64,000 bases of DNA from Atrichornis clamosus (GCA_013400975.1 WBMZ01005377.1:124001-188000); one strand, 5' to 3'; counted from the first letter of the stretch, positions 46,161 through 59,979 are shown. Notes: generated by a model not told the origin, from the letters alone. Numbers and translations: made by a program.

Positions 46161-48538
46161 AATAAATGCTTTTTAAAATTTTTTTGGTGACAAGCCAAAC
46201 TTGGGCTTGAACTCTCTCAGAATTTGGGAATCAGTTGAGATATGATGTAATTAAGAACCATGAGTAAAGTGTGACTCCAGAGCCCTAAATTCAAAAAATC
46301 TCTGTGTTGCTCAGCTCCAAAGTTTGCTTTAGAATCTCTGCTGAGATTTTACAGCGCTAAGTCCTAATCTTACAGGAGGAATTTGAAGGATCCATCACAA
46401 TCAATTTCTCTCAGGTGATAAAGGGATAGAAATGCAAACTGTCAGTAGGTTGGATTTATTGGTTAACATGGTAAATAATTATGTGAATTGTCCATTTGAA
46501 TGGCCAACTGCTGTTACATAAGGCATGCCTATTCAAACCATGGTGTGTTACCATGTAAGTAGTCACACAGATTTTCAAAGCTTCACCTACTGCTCTTGTG
46601 CTAATTTCCCATGTGAACAAGAGATGTGGCTGGAAACACGATCTTGTAAAAGGAACAGAGGTTACTTCAAGGTAATCTCCATTTTGAAACAAGCTCCACC
46701 ATGCAAGAAGTTGCATAGCTTGTGTTGTATGTGACACTATTAAATTTTTTTAAGTTAAATTTGGGTTTACTGATGGCACAGCTTTACACTCCTGAAAGTT
46801 GGATCATTTAGAAGTAGGTTATTTTCCAATTTGGTCTTGGCAAATTATTCACTCTTGTTTATACACCTTTGCCAGCAATCTAGACAACTCACATAGCACT
46901 GCTCCAGAGGTGCTGAATTGTGTCAGATTCAGAACAAATAAATACAATACAATACCAAGTAGAATCCAACACATTGTTATTTGATGGACAAATCTTTCAG
47001 TGTTCTCACAAGTTCGAAGACAAAATAATTTCCCCAAAGCATGCATTGTGCAACATCTGGAACTGAAGATTTGTTAATTCACATATGTAATATTTATTAA
47101 TATATATAAAATTAATATATGCACCTCTGGAAGTTTTTCTTAAGAATTTGAGTATGTGGAACAAGAAGTGTTTCTTAGAATTGAAAAGTAAGCCTTTATG
47201 GGATGTGTGTGTCTCCCTAATATACTTCCTACTTTGTAAAGATTGGCTAGATGAAGTTTGTTCTACATTTCAAAAGCATTGTGTTTGGATTCTTTGACAG
47301 CCATTTCATCTGTGGAGCTGTCTCAGTTAATTGGGTGTGATTATTTGGGTTTTCTAAGTATAAAAATTAGACATTTTCTCATTTTTTAATGTAAAATAGA
47401 TATTTCTTAAAACATTGAATACTTGCATGTGGACACAAATATTTGTTAAAACATGCCTTTAAAGGCTAATACTAATTCACTGTCATGCATTAAATCCAGT
47501 CTGTCTTATGGAATATGTTGTCCTGATACACAAGTACAGATGATTTTAAAGACTGTACTTAATCTGACACAAAACACAAGCCATGAAGAAGATGATCAAA
47601 TCTTCCTCAGAAGTCAAAATCTTTTATAACTGAGCTTCCAGGTTGCTAGAGAATACCTGTGGCATTTTCTATTAAAGTCCAATTCATTATGCGGTATCCA
47701 TGGGTGATTCTTTCACGTTTTCCTCTGTCTTAGTAACAGCCATCAAAAACCGGATAAACTAAAGATGATGAAAATTTAATTTTTCTTTCTACTTCTTATT
47801 GTCAGTGCTAACATAAATCAGTTTCACTGTAAGGGAATATTAAAAAAGAGGAAAAGTAAATATAGCTGTAATTGTAAACATTTGTAACATGAGTTACGGG
47901 ATGCCAGAACTTGTAATCTTTAAAGAGTATGTTTTTATAGTACAGAACTTAATACTGCAAAACTGAGTAACTGCATAGAAACTCATATGAGTTCTCTTCC
48001 ACAACGCTAAAAGCATACTCAGCCTACCCATTTCCAAGCAAGGCAGAGTAATTTCTTCAGAAACTTGATACCTTTTTTGAAGTGTTTTTATTTTGTTGAG
48101 TTGTGAGGCCGTAGGTAACTGCTGTTACACTATTTACTCAGTGGAAATAGTGTTTTGGAAATAGCATTTTGTTTTCACTTGGGTAGACCATATTAATTGT
48201 TGTTTTTAATAGTAAGACTAGTTTAGGCTGTTACCATCAAAATTTCAGTTATTGCAACATTATTTTATCTGATGTTAAATGCAATAATTTTACCCCGTAT
48301 TAATTCACTGAAGTATCTATTGCTGTTTCCAAGTTTCCAAGCCCACAGCTTTGATGTTTCATCATTCTCTTTGCATTGTTCTCTTTCACCATCATACTGA
48401 GCATATGGCACTTAGATTAATTTTAAAGATCTTTCGTGATCTGTCTTCTTTCTGTCTGTCACCTTGTCTTTGCTTCCTCGCTCACACCAGCTCGCATCAC
48501 CTGCTTCCTAGAGAAGCTCCCTTGTACTTCATCCCACA

Positions 48539-48581
48539 CACATGTATATATACTTAAATATATATATGTATGTGTGTGTGT
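48539..48581 (+). repeat. TA/TG compound microsatellite
   Basis: CACATGTATATATACTTAAA followed by TATATATATGTATG and a short (TG)n. Imperfect, about 43 bp. Confidence 0.8.
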
Positions 48582-50524
48582 ATCTGCTCAAGAGGCGATC
48601 TCCATAAATACCTTAGAGGTATTCTGCTTTTTCAGATCCTTCTGTAAAACTCATGCCAGTATAAAGTATCCGTCATGCTGCCTGTTGTGTCCTTCTTGTC
48701 CCCCATCTATTTGCTGTCACTCTATGACGCTTGGACTAGAAGAGACGTGAAGCAGGAACTCTCTTTTCCCTTGTTCTCTTTTGCTTTTTATTATGGAGTC
48801 TGGCACACCTCAAGTCCTGATCAGATCGGTCTTCCCTGAAACTGTGGTAATGAATACATCATACAAGTGGTTATAGTGGTTATTGTTGCTCATGGATGTG
48901 ACAAAAGTACGTAAAGGACTCTTCCAGTGCACATTCAATCTGTGTTTTCACACAGCACCTTTTCTGGGGCTTCTTCAGCTTCTCCAGGTTTACTGTTGTA
49001 CGGAATAGACCTGCAAAAATAAGAGGTCACGGCGTTCATAAGAAACTAAGTTCAAAAGAGAGCTAGGTTAGGCATTGACACATAGTCATACTTGTGAAAT
49101 TAACTTTTAAGAAAGTTTTGGAAATTTAAAATATTTGTCACTGACAGCATCTTGCAATTATTCACTTATGATTAAGAAGGGGTTTTCCTTTGTGTCTTTT
49201 AACTAAGATGAAAGTAAATGTATCTTTGGTGTGAGCTATAATGTGAAACCAGAAAGATTTCTGAACGTGTCTCTCTGTCCTCTAGAAATTATATACCCTG
49301 TTGTATGTGCCAGTTGCATTGCTTAATGTATGTACTCAGTGCAATGTTTTCTACCTGTGTGGGGGTTTCAATTATTAACTTTAATTTTCTTCTCTAAGTA
49401 TTTCGGGGCCACAATTCAATTTCCATTTACTTCACTGGAAGCTGGATTAGACCCTATGAAATGGTCAGTTAAGGGTTCTTTGATTAAAGGAAAATTAAAT
49501 TTGCTGTCAGGCAAGTTGAAGATGTAAGTGGAAGGGACAGCACGCTCAGGCTTGTACGAGGTTATTGCCTCTGTATGGTTTCAGGAAAAGATTAGCTGGA
49601 GGCTATTACTTATCTGAATAACTCCCTTCATAATGTTCTAGCCATTAGCTATGTGAGCAGGGAACTTAACAGTGTTATTTCCCGCTGCTGTATTTAGTTA
49701 ATGCAAAAATTTGCCAAGTGGCTTGTTCATGACATGTAAGTATGTCGAAGGCAGGATTTGGTGTGAAATACGTGAGTGCTGCTTGGGGTAGTGTGCAGTC
49801 TATAAACCTCAGGACTCAGCCCCTGTGTCAGTTACTTCTCTGCTCCTGGAGATGCAGCAGTTTCTGACTCTCTTGTCCTGTGCTATGATTAAACAGGAGT
49901 CTCTTTGCTGAAGGATTCCTACAGCTGTAAAACTAAGCAGGACACACGTCCAGAGAAGTGAACAGCACATCATAAATAAAGAACAGTTTATTCACAGTCT
50001 CTCCAGCAGCTGATGAACCTATCAGGCACAGGAGGGCTTTCAGAACAGGAAACTTCTGTGAAGGACAGAAGCTAGTTTGGGATCAGTGATTTATCATTGC
50101 ATGTTGTGTAAAAACAGCAGCATGCTGACACATCTGCAGAGCCCAGCATATGAAGCTGTTGAACAATTTGTCCCAGAAAACTTAAGAATAAAAAAATATT
50201 GATCTCTAGTTGAGTTCTGCTGGCCTCTGAATCACATCTAGGTAAGTGAGGAGTCTGTTGGCCCAAGAGACGTCACAGGAGGGAGGTCTGGTCAGAAGCC
50301 AGGACCCTGGGCTGCGTGTGGAAACAAAAGCAATCTTCCCTGCCCTCAAGAAATGTTTGTCAGCTGCATACTGTCTGACCTGCTCATTGGATCAGCATAA
50401 AGGGATAGGGACATTAATCCTCTCCCATATTCTTTACAGAAGTTGTGAACAGGAAGCTGCTATCAGCAGCAGCACAAACTGATGCATTCCTTTGGCTCCA
50501 GCTGGCCATGTGCTGGCAGTGTGC

Positions 50525-51139
50525 ACTCACAGCCCAAAAACCAACCCTATCCTGGGCTGCATCCAAAGCAATGTGAGCAGCAGGGAGAGAGGGGAGATTC
50601 TGCCCCTCTACTCCACTCTCCTGAGACCCCACCTGCCGTGCTCCCTCCTAAGGTCCCCAGCATAGGAAGAACATCAACCTGCTGGAGTGAGTGCGGAGGA
50701 GGCCACTAAGATATTAGAGGGATGGAGTACCTCTCCTGTGAGGAAAGGCTGAGAGAACTGGGATTTCTCAGCCTGGAAAAGAGAAGATTTTGGGATGACA
50801 TAATTGCATACTTCCAGAGCCTGAAGGGAGTCTACAAGAAAGATGGAGAGGGATTTTTTTACAAGAGGTTGTAGTGACAGAACAAGGGGGAATGGCTTTA
50901 ACCTGAACAAGAGTAGGTTTAGATCAGATATTAGGGAGAAATTCTTTACTGTGAGGGTGGTGAGGCACTGGAACAGAGAAGTTGTGGATGCCCCATCCCT
51001 GGAAGTGTTCAAGGCCAGGTTGGATAGGGCTTTGAGCAACCTGGTCTAGTGGAAGGTGTCCTTGCCCATAGCAGGAGTGTTGGAGCAAGATGATCTTTAA
51101 GGTCCCTTCCAACTCAAGCCATTCTATGATTCTTTGATC
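50525..51139 (+). mobile_element. CR1 LINE, about 610 bp of the 3' end
   Basis: The longest plus-strand CR1 here. It starts around CCAACCCTATCCTGGGCTGC, passes the ORF2 end (CTACTCCACTCTCCTGAGAC; GAACTGGGATTTCTCAGCCT; GATATTAGGGAGAAATTCTT with neighbours) and reaches TGGAAGTGTTCAAGGCCAGG, GATCTTTAAGGTCCCTTCCA and ATTCTATGATTC. Small indels break the reverse transcriptase C-terminal frame. Partial open frames on both strands (50674-51166) are fragments of this element. Confidence 0.95.
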
Positions 51140-52800
51140 AGTGCCAAAAGTTCTTGTTACTGTCACTGTCTCTGTGTAGAAAGATCTGTGTGCAATCAGA
51201 TGTCCTGAAGTTGTATGTGGCTGTTCCTTAAAGCCATGAAATTTTTTCTGGGTTTTGGATGGGGTTTTTTCTGAGTTGGAAAAAAAAAAAGGCGCATAAG
51301 AATGGTTAGTAATTTTAAAGAAAATGAAAGTTAAAACTTTTCAAAAGGAATGTGTGAGTTTCCAGATGGGCCCGTACTATTGAGACATACTTTGTAAAGG
51401 AAGAATGTGTGAAGTTTCTTTATTATGTGATGTATCTTTTTGTCTACATGAGGCCCTATCTCAGCCTGCCTATTTTTCCTTAAATTACTAATCCACAGAA
51501 GTAACTGATTAATTTGATTAGGATTGATGAGAGATCTGTTCTCTGGGCATATTTGCCTCCCAACCACATGAGGAATGCTGAAGACTACCTCATACCTGGT
51601 AGAAATGCAAAACTCTGTCCTTGAGGTAAAGAGCAGAGAAGATCTAAACATATTCTTCATGCACCTCACCAGAGAGACAGAGCAACACACACACAGTGTG
51701 AATTTCAATTTTATACAGTGAGACAGTGCAACCTGGCAGAGGCACAGTAAAATAATGAAGCTCATTGCATAAACAGCTTATGCTTATTATTGGCTGCACA
51801 TGCATTTAAACTGGAAAATTCCCTTTTTCCCCAAGCTAACTGTAGTTTTCCTCTGATTGTGTTTTTTTTTTTTTTTTCTGGTATGTCTGAAAGAGAGAAG
51901 TAACCTGATGTAACAGAGTAGCCTAGTATAGCAGGATCCAAATTAGCAGCATGGGTACCTTGGAGATTAGGCATGTATTTTTTCCTCTGAAAAATGTCTA
52001 AAGCAGAGTATGAACAGATTCAGGGCTTGTTATTGAAAGGATTAAGTCCAGCTTGTTTCTAGAACAAACTTGAACACAGACCAATCTATTTTGTTCATCT
52101 TTCATAAAAAGATTAAGCAGACTGCTTTATTCTGCATTACAGTAGTCACACACTAGAAAATTCTTTCCAAAGCAAAGGAGCCCTTTTTATTCTATTAAAA
52201 AAAAAATCAAAAAATTTGTTAGCAGGAATGGACAGGAACTGCTACGTTCCTAGGCTAATCCAGTGTGAACACGTTACTCTTCAGTTTGAAGGCGGTTGGC
52301 AACTTTTTGGCAGGATATTATTTATTTAATTAATTAGTGTGAAAAGAACTTTTTGGCTTGTTTTTCCGCTCTCCTTACAATCAAGAGCTTTTCCCTGTTT
52401 GATGCTCCATCGTTTCTTACATACCTCTTTCGGGACCTACTTTAAGCTAACACATGATGCCTTTCCTTCAATTTTGTGAACCAAGTTAAATCATGAGTAA
52501 ACTACCTCTCTCCGACTGTCAGATGCTCTAGCAGATCCCATGGTTTTATTGCTAAGCCATTAAGAGACTTTTTTTTTTTCACTTAAAACTTTTCTGGACT
52601 GGGTTCTGGCCAGAGGCAGTTTCCCCAGCTCATAGGTTTCAGACTCTGGATGGAAGAGAGCCTCCAAATAAGCACTGGCCCTCCCCTCTGGGAGCCCCAC
52701 AGTCCATCAGTTTTGAACACAACAGCCTGATCAGCAGAGATTGTCAGCTACGTTGGGACACTCCATCCACTTAATGTGGAGACAGAAGCCCCTTTGGGAA
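51140..52800. other. Unique noncoding sequence
   Basis: No gene recognised. The 144-codon minus frame (51331-51765) is the longest non-repeat frame in the window but has no domain I can identify and no support as an exon. A T16 run lies at 51862-51877. Confidence 0.5.
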
Positions 52801-52906
52801 GTACCTGGTGGTGGTGTTGGGGGAGAATTATAGAGACCAGATTTTTGTTAGACTCGATGATCTTAGAGGTCATCTTCCAACCCAAATGATTCTATGATTC
52901 TATGAA
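52801..52906 (+). mobile_element. CR1 LINE 3' end fragment
   Basis: Ends GACTCGATGATCTTAGAGGT, CATCTTCCAACCCAAATGAT, TCTATGATTCTATGA: a clear CR1 tail. The sequence upstream of about 52840 (GTACCTGGTGGTGGTGTTGG) fits CR1 less well, so the 5' boundary is approximate. An A-rich stretch follows. Confidence 0.88.
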
Positions 52907-53815
52907 AAACTAAAAAAAAAAAAAAATACGTGTAGTGAATGTATTCCCTCAAGGAGGGTCTTTTCTTCCAGAGTTATCTCATTCCTAATGGGCACCAGAA
53001 GCAGAGGGGAGTGCTCAAAGGGTAGGCACAGCAAACAGAAGGAAATCATTATGTTGGGTTTTTTCCTTATCAGTTCAGCAACTTAAAACTACCCTGAAGA
53101 GACGTGTTTCGACAGAGCTCTTCACACTTCCAAACAAAAGAGCTTTTCTCTCTTGCTCCCCCCTCACCCTCCCCCTTAGTTTGGATGTACGGCTGGAGAA
53201 AAATGATTGCAGGCATTGTCTGGCAACAACAACCGCAGAGTCTCTTCTGGAAACGTGTTGGGTCAGGTTCATGAGCGCACACAGAAAGAAAGAGAGAGGG
53301 GGGGAAAAAAGCTCCCTGGCCAGATAAATAACTCACTTTTGGAAGATGCTTCACCAGTGTTCCTGCTGTTCTGTAACAGCCTCAGCCAAGATCCAGCTAT
53401 GTCAGTTGTTTAGTCATTGGTACTGGGAGAGGTGATATGCTAACAAAAGTATGCAGTAACAAGCATTTAAAATGTGATGTTTTATTAGTTTTTCAGTAAA
53501 TAGAGGGAAGATGCTAATGACTAATTTCTGCTCTTAATGTAATTCATGTTGTGAACATGAAAATGAGCAGAGGAGTAATTTATCGGTGTCTGGATCCTTT
53601 CACTGACCCTGTGCATGTTTGCATTTAAACAAAAGAAACTAAATTTTTGCCCTTGCATAACTGGAAAAAAAAAAATCTATAGTTTTGTCTGGATATCGTG
53701 ACAAAAGGGTTTAATGTAACCTAAGGAAATAACTTTAATATGAAGTGGGAAGCTGATTAGAGCAGTAAAATAATCAGATGTTAAAAGGAGCAAATACAGG
53801 AGAGTGTAACAGCTA
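52907..53815. other. Unique noncoding sequence
   Basis: A-rich tract at 52911-52926 after the CR1 tail; otherwise nothing recognised. Confidence 0.5.
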
Positions 53816-54012
53816 AAAGCCCGGGAGTGGGAATCAGGCCAGCTGGGGTTCTGCTTCCATTCAAGCATGCTGTGCAACTCTGAGTAAGTCAATAAACCTT
53901 GCAGTGCTTCAGCTCAACCATCTGTAGAATGGAAATAATAAAAATATTATTCCCTGTCTCCCCAAACTGCAGTGAGGCATTGAGATGAGTATTGAGTCAG
54001 AGTGCTGTGAGT
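53816..54012 (+). mobile_element. MIR-like ancient SINE remnant
   Basis: Reads as a decayed tRNA-derived CORE-SINE/MIR: GCCCGGGAGTGGGAATCAGG, GGGGTTCTGCTTCC, then TGAGTAAGTCAATAAACCTT, TCAGCTCAACCATCTGTAGA and ATGGAAATAATAAAAATATT (the 'cctcatctgtaaaatggggataataa' segment), GTGAGGCATTGAGATGAGTA and AGAGTGCTGTGAG. The order of all blocks is preserved. Confidence 0.7.
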
Positions 54013-57000
54013 TGAGAAAAGACAGATTTAAACTTTCCCAAAGTTCAGAAGTTTGCATCCCGTTCATTTCCATTTGGGAGGCTCAACTCCGCTTCTGCAA
54101 TTGTAAATCTGTTCTCCTCCCAGCTCTGTAGCTGGTAGGAGTCTGTTGGCCTTATGTGAGCAGTCAACAGACAAGATGCATTTGTGTCCACGACGGTGTC
54201 ATTACGAGTCAGAGAGGTGTGTTACACTCCGGGAGCTATGGCAACAGGGAAAAACGTGCACTGTTGAGGATGAAAAATGGAAGCAAAACCATGGGACTAG
54301 TAGTTAAATTCTTGGCATACTTCAGAGATCTCTCTCAAAAACCATCCACTCAAGACCCAAATCTCATGAGCCCATGCTGCGTACTTTTAATTATGACAGC
54401 ATCTTTCTTCTTTGGGTTGTTTTGCAGCTCTGAGATGGAGTGTGCTCTAGAGTCCAGGCATCACCAAGACATACCTGTGTGCTTGTCCCTCTGCACCCTG
54501 GGAAATGCTGTTGAAGTGGATGAGGAATGTTCCCAGTGCATGTATTTGCTCGCAGCCATAAGTCTTGGTCAGGGCTGAAGTGTGTGCAGCAAAGGGACAG
54601 TTGGGACACGTGAAATGCTATACAAGTGAGCCTTGCTAAATTAGCTTTGAGTTGTTTCTAGCTATAAATTGTTTTTCTTCTTAAATTTCATCTCTGATTC
54701 TGGGTTGTAGCTAGAAACAGAAGTGCTGAAATACAAATCCAGGCTTCCTGGTGTATTTAGCTCAACATTGGAGTCTCCAGAGGTTGAGATAAGTTCCAGA
54801 GATTATTCCAATGGTTTGTTTGCTCGTTGAAAGTAATTTCCAGATCTCTGAGTAGTTCAGAAGGTGAAACAATCCATTAAATACACTCCTGTGCATACTC
54901 ACATGCATAGAATATCCCCAAGGTGGTTAATGGGGCAAAATGTTTAAAAGGCACCAGAGTCCCAGTTCAGGAAAGCTGCAAAGGCTGCAGCAGTTTGGAC
55001 ATCCAGTCTCTTTAGAGGCTGCAACTGGAACTTCCCGCATCTTTTGTGTGTTACTTGCAAGCTAAATAACAAGGAGAAGAGCAGCACAATTATTTTGTCA
55101 GAGTAAAATGTTCATTGTCTATAATATAAATTTTCTCACTCCAAATTAATTCTAAAAAAAACCATACACATGCAAAATATTTTCCTTTTTCCTGCATTTA
55201 GTTGGCAGTGAGGTTTTTTTTCACATAACCCTCACTAAAAGTCAGCCATATGGGAAGGGCTTACAGTGTGTTGTAAACAGCAGGTTCAAATCAAGGCTAA
55301 ACCAGTCCTCTTGCTCCAGCCAAAGCCACAGGGTGCTTCAAACTCCAATCTATTGCAATATTGGAAACAAACTACTGTGCAGTAAATTGTGAAGTCTTAT
55401 TTTTTCATTTTGCTACTCTTGTATGAATTCATTTTCTCTTAGCTACAAAATCGGGTGAAAAATCTGAGACAAAACAAAAGGAGGAAGAAAAAACTTTTCC
55501 AGTTACAGAATAAACTTTTTCATGTTCTTAAGCTGACAGTGCTACAAAATACTGAATTTAAAGACATGGCAAACTAATAAGTTGAGAAATTGTTTATTTA
55601 CGTGCCCTAAAATTCTTTACTTCTTGATATATATTTTATTTTACTTTTGGCAAGATGGCAGCTGAGTCCTGAAAATCAGCTTAGTTTAGATACCTCAAAG
55701 CAATTTTATAGTTCTGAAGTGACTTTTCAAAAAAAAATCTGTGTTTTTTCTAATTCTATGAGCTTTAATCCTGGTCTATACATGCAGATTCTGTAATACT
55801 CAGTAGAATCTTTGGGAATTCTCCATGTAGTAAGTTTCCCATGAAGTTCTGAAAGCAGAGTTTAGCCTTTCTTATCTTATTGTCAAATGATTCAATGCCT
55901 TAAAAAAAAAAAAAAGGTTTTAAAGCAGTAGGAGTTTTAACACCCAATCATCTGTGTGCCACTGAAGTTGGGAAATATTAAGGCTCATGGTTTGCTCAAA
56001 GACATTATCTCTTCTGCTTTAGATTGACAAGACCTAACTATCATTGACTGTTTTCAGTGTATGTCTCTGTCACCAACAGAGCTCCATGCATCCTGTGTAT
56101 TACAGTGGCAGGACTCCAAGGCAGTATTTGGCTATCAGTTTATTCACTAGATTTTTCATTCAAAATCCCTCTTGAGCTTTTCAGTATGGCTCAAATAAAT
56201 TATTAGTTGGCTTAGAGTGCTGGCTGTAAATGTTTGGGCCTTTATTTGAGCATTAAAAAAGGCCTGGGAACTATTTCAGGGAAAGTATTATTAACAAATT
56301 CTGCGTGATAAAACTCTACTATTTGTTTTGGTTTTCAACCAGGATTTTTTATTTTGGGGTAAAGGCAGGGAGGAGGTTGGTGGCAAGGAGAACCATTCAT
56401 ATCAGGAACAATGTCATAACTACACAGAGTAGAGAGCCTGTCTAGAAAACAGGATTTTTAAAATTACATAGAACCCTGTGGATGGCTGAGGAGGGTCTCC
56501 AGCAGCTGGGTCAGCAGCCTAGTACAAGAGTCCTGCTGGAAGCAGAGGTTAAGGTTTCATTAAGAAAAGTTTTCAGACAGTCAGCAGGCACACCCTGATT
56601 TCCAGGAAATAGGTGTTTTCCTTATTAACTCTTTGAATGCAAATCAAGGTGCAAGTATTCCTGGGAAGGAGTCAGTCCATGCTGGGCCCTGAGCAAGGCT
56701 CCTTCAAAGGGCGGTGCTGCTCCATATTTTCCAGAATTACCCTGTGCGACTGGATTTTCCAAGCAGTGATCCTCAACATTTTCCTTGCCTGTGTTAAATG
56801 CATGGTGTTTCTGGTGATGTGTTGGTCTTGTCAGGAGTGGTTTTGAGTCTCCATTGGTGCTGCCGGGTGCGTCATGCCGCACGGAGTTTCCCTGTGCAGC
56901 TTACAGATCTCACTGCACTCCTGCTTCAGCAGGGATATTCTTCGTAAACCCCAGTTTGTTACAGTCCTCAGGAGAAAACCGGGGCTAAGTTTTTCGATCC

Positions 57001-58840
57001 ATGTCTCATAAAACCACGTGACCAGCTCTTACTGTTTTCTTTGCCCTCTGTGTTTTGCCTGGTAATCAGATCAATGTGTACAAGACTGGCTTAACAAACT
57101 GGGCTATAGGATCAAGATGGTTTCTTGTATCACTGAAACTGAGTAACACCAGAGATTAATGGAAAATTTTCACCTCTAATCATTAGATGGATTTATATTT
57201 TCTATCCGTTTCTGCACCTAAAAGTCTTGGAGAGAGTTTTCATCAAAATTTGGAAAAGTAGTCTAGTATTGACACTTTTTAACTGTACAGACTGAAGTAC
57301 TTCCAGGGCCAGCCCTGACCTGAATGTTCCTGGGGCTGAGTAAATGTGTTGTTGATAAAAAATAATTATTCCTGACTGTGCTTCTGCTGCTTTTAAAGTC
57401 AATGGCAAATGCCTCTCTGGCTTTAGAGGACCTCCATCCTATTGTATTTTCACACAGCGATCCCAAAACCCCGGCTGCTTTGTAAGACTCCCAGGTAGAA
57501 CATGCTACCTGTCCACCTTGAGCAAAGCTGGAGATGGAAAGGTTCACTTCAACCATCCAGAAACCATACATAGGTTTTTGGCAATCCTATTACTTTGCAG
57601 CATTAGCAGTTGCAGTTCTGTACAGGGGAAAACAATTTGCCTCTCCAGGGATTTCTGCTGGAAAGAGCTAGTTAAAGCCACTTACAGAAACAGGAAATTC
57701 TGCAGTTTTGTAAATTATTTTAAAATTGATAGCCCTTGTGGCAGGTGGTTCTTCAGAGGCCTCTCCAAAGTGCTTCCCCAGTGTGCAGGCACTTGGGGCG
57801 ACATCTCAGGAGGGCAAGCTGGTGGCAAGTAAGAACTGAGAAATGGATGGATTTTGTCCTGGAGAGGGGATATTACTCAAAAAGCAAGAAGTCCTAAACA
57901 CTTTGTTTTACACAGAGCTGGCAAAAATCAGCCTTTTTGGAAAAATAGGTTCCATTGAAAACCTCTGTGTTGTCTTATGTGAAGAAGACTAATTAAATAA
58001 TGTTTTATGTCAAAATGGTTCTTCTCAGAATCATTGATTTAGACCTTTTCATTGTGATCTTCATTTAAATCCAAGGACATTGAAATGCTGCACTTAGTCT
58101 GTTTTCTTGTCCTTTTATTCCTTTTAGGCCCTTTGGAATAGCGATAGAACTTTTTAAATGAAATATTTCAGTACTGTCAACATTCGTTATTAAGCTAAAG
58201 CCACTTACGTGTTTCAAAATTAAAATAGTCTGCAATTTCCACTCCCTGAAATATCTCAATATTTTTAGAGGTTGAAAAAAAATTGTGATATGCCATAATT
58301 TCCCATACAACAGAAATTCTATTTTCTGACCAAGACAGGTAATAACAGCCCTTTTTTCTGTAAAAGTAACCAAAAGTGTGGTATTGAAGCCAAGTAGTGA
58401 AGCAAAGTGTGTCTTCCATTAGCTGTTTTTTGGCATTTATTATGCATGCACACTTGTTGCACTTGGGCATCGGGAGTGCTTCAGAGCCTTACCAAAACTT
58501 CCTAAGACTTTGCCCAGTATAAGACTTTGTTTTAGGTGTGTGCACATTTGACCTGAAGCTTTCCATTTTGGGCATCTCAGACTAATATTTATGGGAATGT
58601 TCCAGCTGAAAAGCTTCAGTCACTCCAAGAAGAGAGATATGAAAAAATACGTAGTTTTGTGCACATTACTGTGGTTATTTTTAAACCTACTAAGTGTTTT
58701 GTGATGCTCTTCTACATCCATATTCTGGAATTCATCTGGAAGTTGAATCTCAGGTATATTTATTATTTTTATTAAAAATTACCCAAACAAACCAACCAGC
58801 CAACAACAAAGCAAAACCTTGACTTTTTATTTGACCCGAA
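54013..58840. other. Unique noncoding sequence
   Basis: No gene recognised. A 140-codon plus frame (54156-54578) has no identifiable domain and no splice or promoter context I can support. A13-type run near 55903-55915. Confidence 0.5.
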
Positions 58841-59155
58841 TAAGAGCGGATGGGGAGGTGCTGATTGCCTCTCTCTGGTGACCAGTGTCAGAACAGGAGG
58901 AAATGGAATGAAGCTGCATCAGGGGAAGTTCAGGTGGGACATTAAGAAAAGGTTCTTCACCCGGAGGGTGGTTGGGCACTGGTTCAGACTCCCCAGCTAA
59001 GTGGTCACAGCACCAAGCCTGAAGGCGTTCAAGGAGTGCCTGAACAGGGCTCTTAGTCATATGGTTCAGTTTTAGGTAGACCTGAAAGGAACAGGGAGTT
59101 GGACTCAAGGATTCTTGTGGGTCCCTTCCAACTTGAGATATTCAATTATTCTAAA
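58841..59155 (+). mobile_element. CR1 LINE 3' end, different subfamily
   Basis: Begins AAGAGCGGATGGGGAGGTGC, CTCTCTCTGGTGACCAGTGT and TTCAGGTGGGACATTAAGAA, then the tail TTGGACTCAAGGATTCTTGT, GGGTCCCTTCCAACTTGAGA, TATTCAATTATTCTA. The tail lacks the ATTCTATGATTC octamers and instead has an ATTC/TATTC form, indicating a different CR1 subfamily from the neighbours. The minus-strand 93-codon frame over it is a shadow. Confidence 0.9.
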
Positions 59156-59740
59156 TACCAATTTAAAAAATAAATAAAACTAGTTGATTTTCAGAAGGAA
59201 GCTACTTCTGAAGTAGAAAACTACTTTTTTTCAAAAGACATAATTCTTCTGAAGATGAAGTAGTATAATAATTCTTTACTAAAACGTGTATAACTGCTGG
59301 TTTTTTCCTTTTCATTTTTCAGTAAGAATGTGTGAACTGCAGGTCAGATATTTAGAGAAATCAGTTAAGTGATTGTTTACTTTCTTCCTGAAGCATGGCC
59401 CAGTTTGTTGTTTCTGTGGCTGCTTGCACAGAGGGCTCTGCAGAGAAACAGCAGAATCCAGACTTCCTTCACCAAATAGGAAATCAAAATATGTGACTTT
59501 ATTTCCTAAGTTGGCTTTTTCTAAAGTTTCAAGTAACAAGTTCACAAGTAACTATTGCTATGTGAGCATATATATTCATGCAAGAGGTTGGAGGTGTGTT
59601 GCTCCACTCTTGTGCATAGACCCTGGGTGCCCGAAGGCTGAACACAGCTCCGAGATCTCAGCTTATAAGTACAGGTTTGAGTTGACTTGTAGTTAGTAAG
59701 TAAAGGGTTAATGAAGGAAGATGAAGTTGTTTTTAACTGG
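59156..59740. other. Unique AT-rich sequence
   Basis: Nothing recognised. GAAGCTACTTCTGAAGTAG near 59200-59218 is a small imperfect palindrome. Confidence 0.5.
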
Positions 59741-59870
59741 AAAACATTGGTTCAATTCCTAGCTTTAGCCCCAGATATTTTATGTGTGAGCACAGGAAAG
59801 ACATTTAATCCCTCCATATCTCAGTTGCATATGTATAAAACAGGAATGAAAATATGATCTTTGTCCCACG
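59741..59870 (+). mobile_element. MIR-like ancient SINE remnant, weak
   Basis: TTGGTTCAATTCCTAGCTTT then GAGCACAGGAAAGACATTTA, ATCCCTCCATATCTCAGTTG and ATAAAACAGGAATGAAAATA keep the MIR order (ordinary-language pattern: 'fail to reach, log in, clear' is replaced by CTAG box, GGNAAG-CA-TTA core, CTCAGTT, aaAcaGgaat). Degraded; assignment tentative. Confidence 0.5.
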
Positions 59871-59979
59871 CCTTGTTTTTATCTCATCTCTTTAGATCAT
59901 GCATTTTTCAAGGAAAGGGCTGTTTCTCTGTGTGTGTGTGTGGATCTCAGATGAGGCCCCTAAAGTGCTATTAGTGTTT

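Larger units (their letters stand above)
44857..50524. other. Unique AT-rich noncoding sequence
   Basis: No gene recognised. Includes an AT-rich stretch at 47055-47125, a TA/TG microsatellite and an ancient palindromic repeat (listed separately). Open frames are below about 105 codons and featureless. Confidence 0.5.

Noticed and set aside
51331..51765. 144-codon minus-strand open frame
   Set aside because: No recognisable domain, biased composition and no gene context. A frame of this length is expected by chance in 64 kb.
54156..54578. 140-codon plus-strand open frame
   Set aside because: No family resemblance that I can name. The residue pattern is unstructured and partly mirrored by a minus-strand frame.
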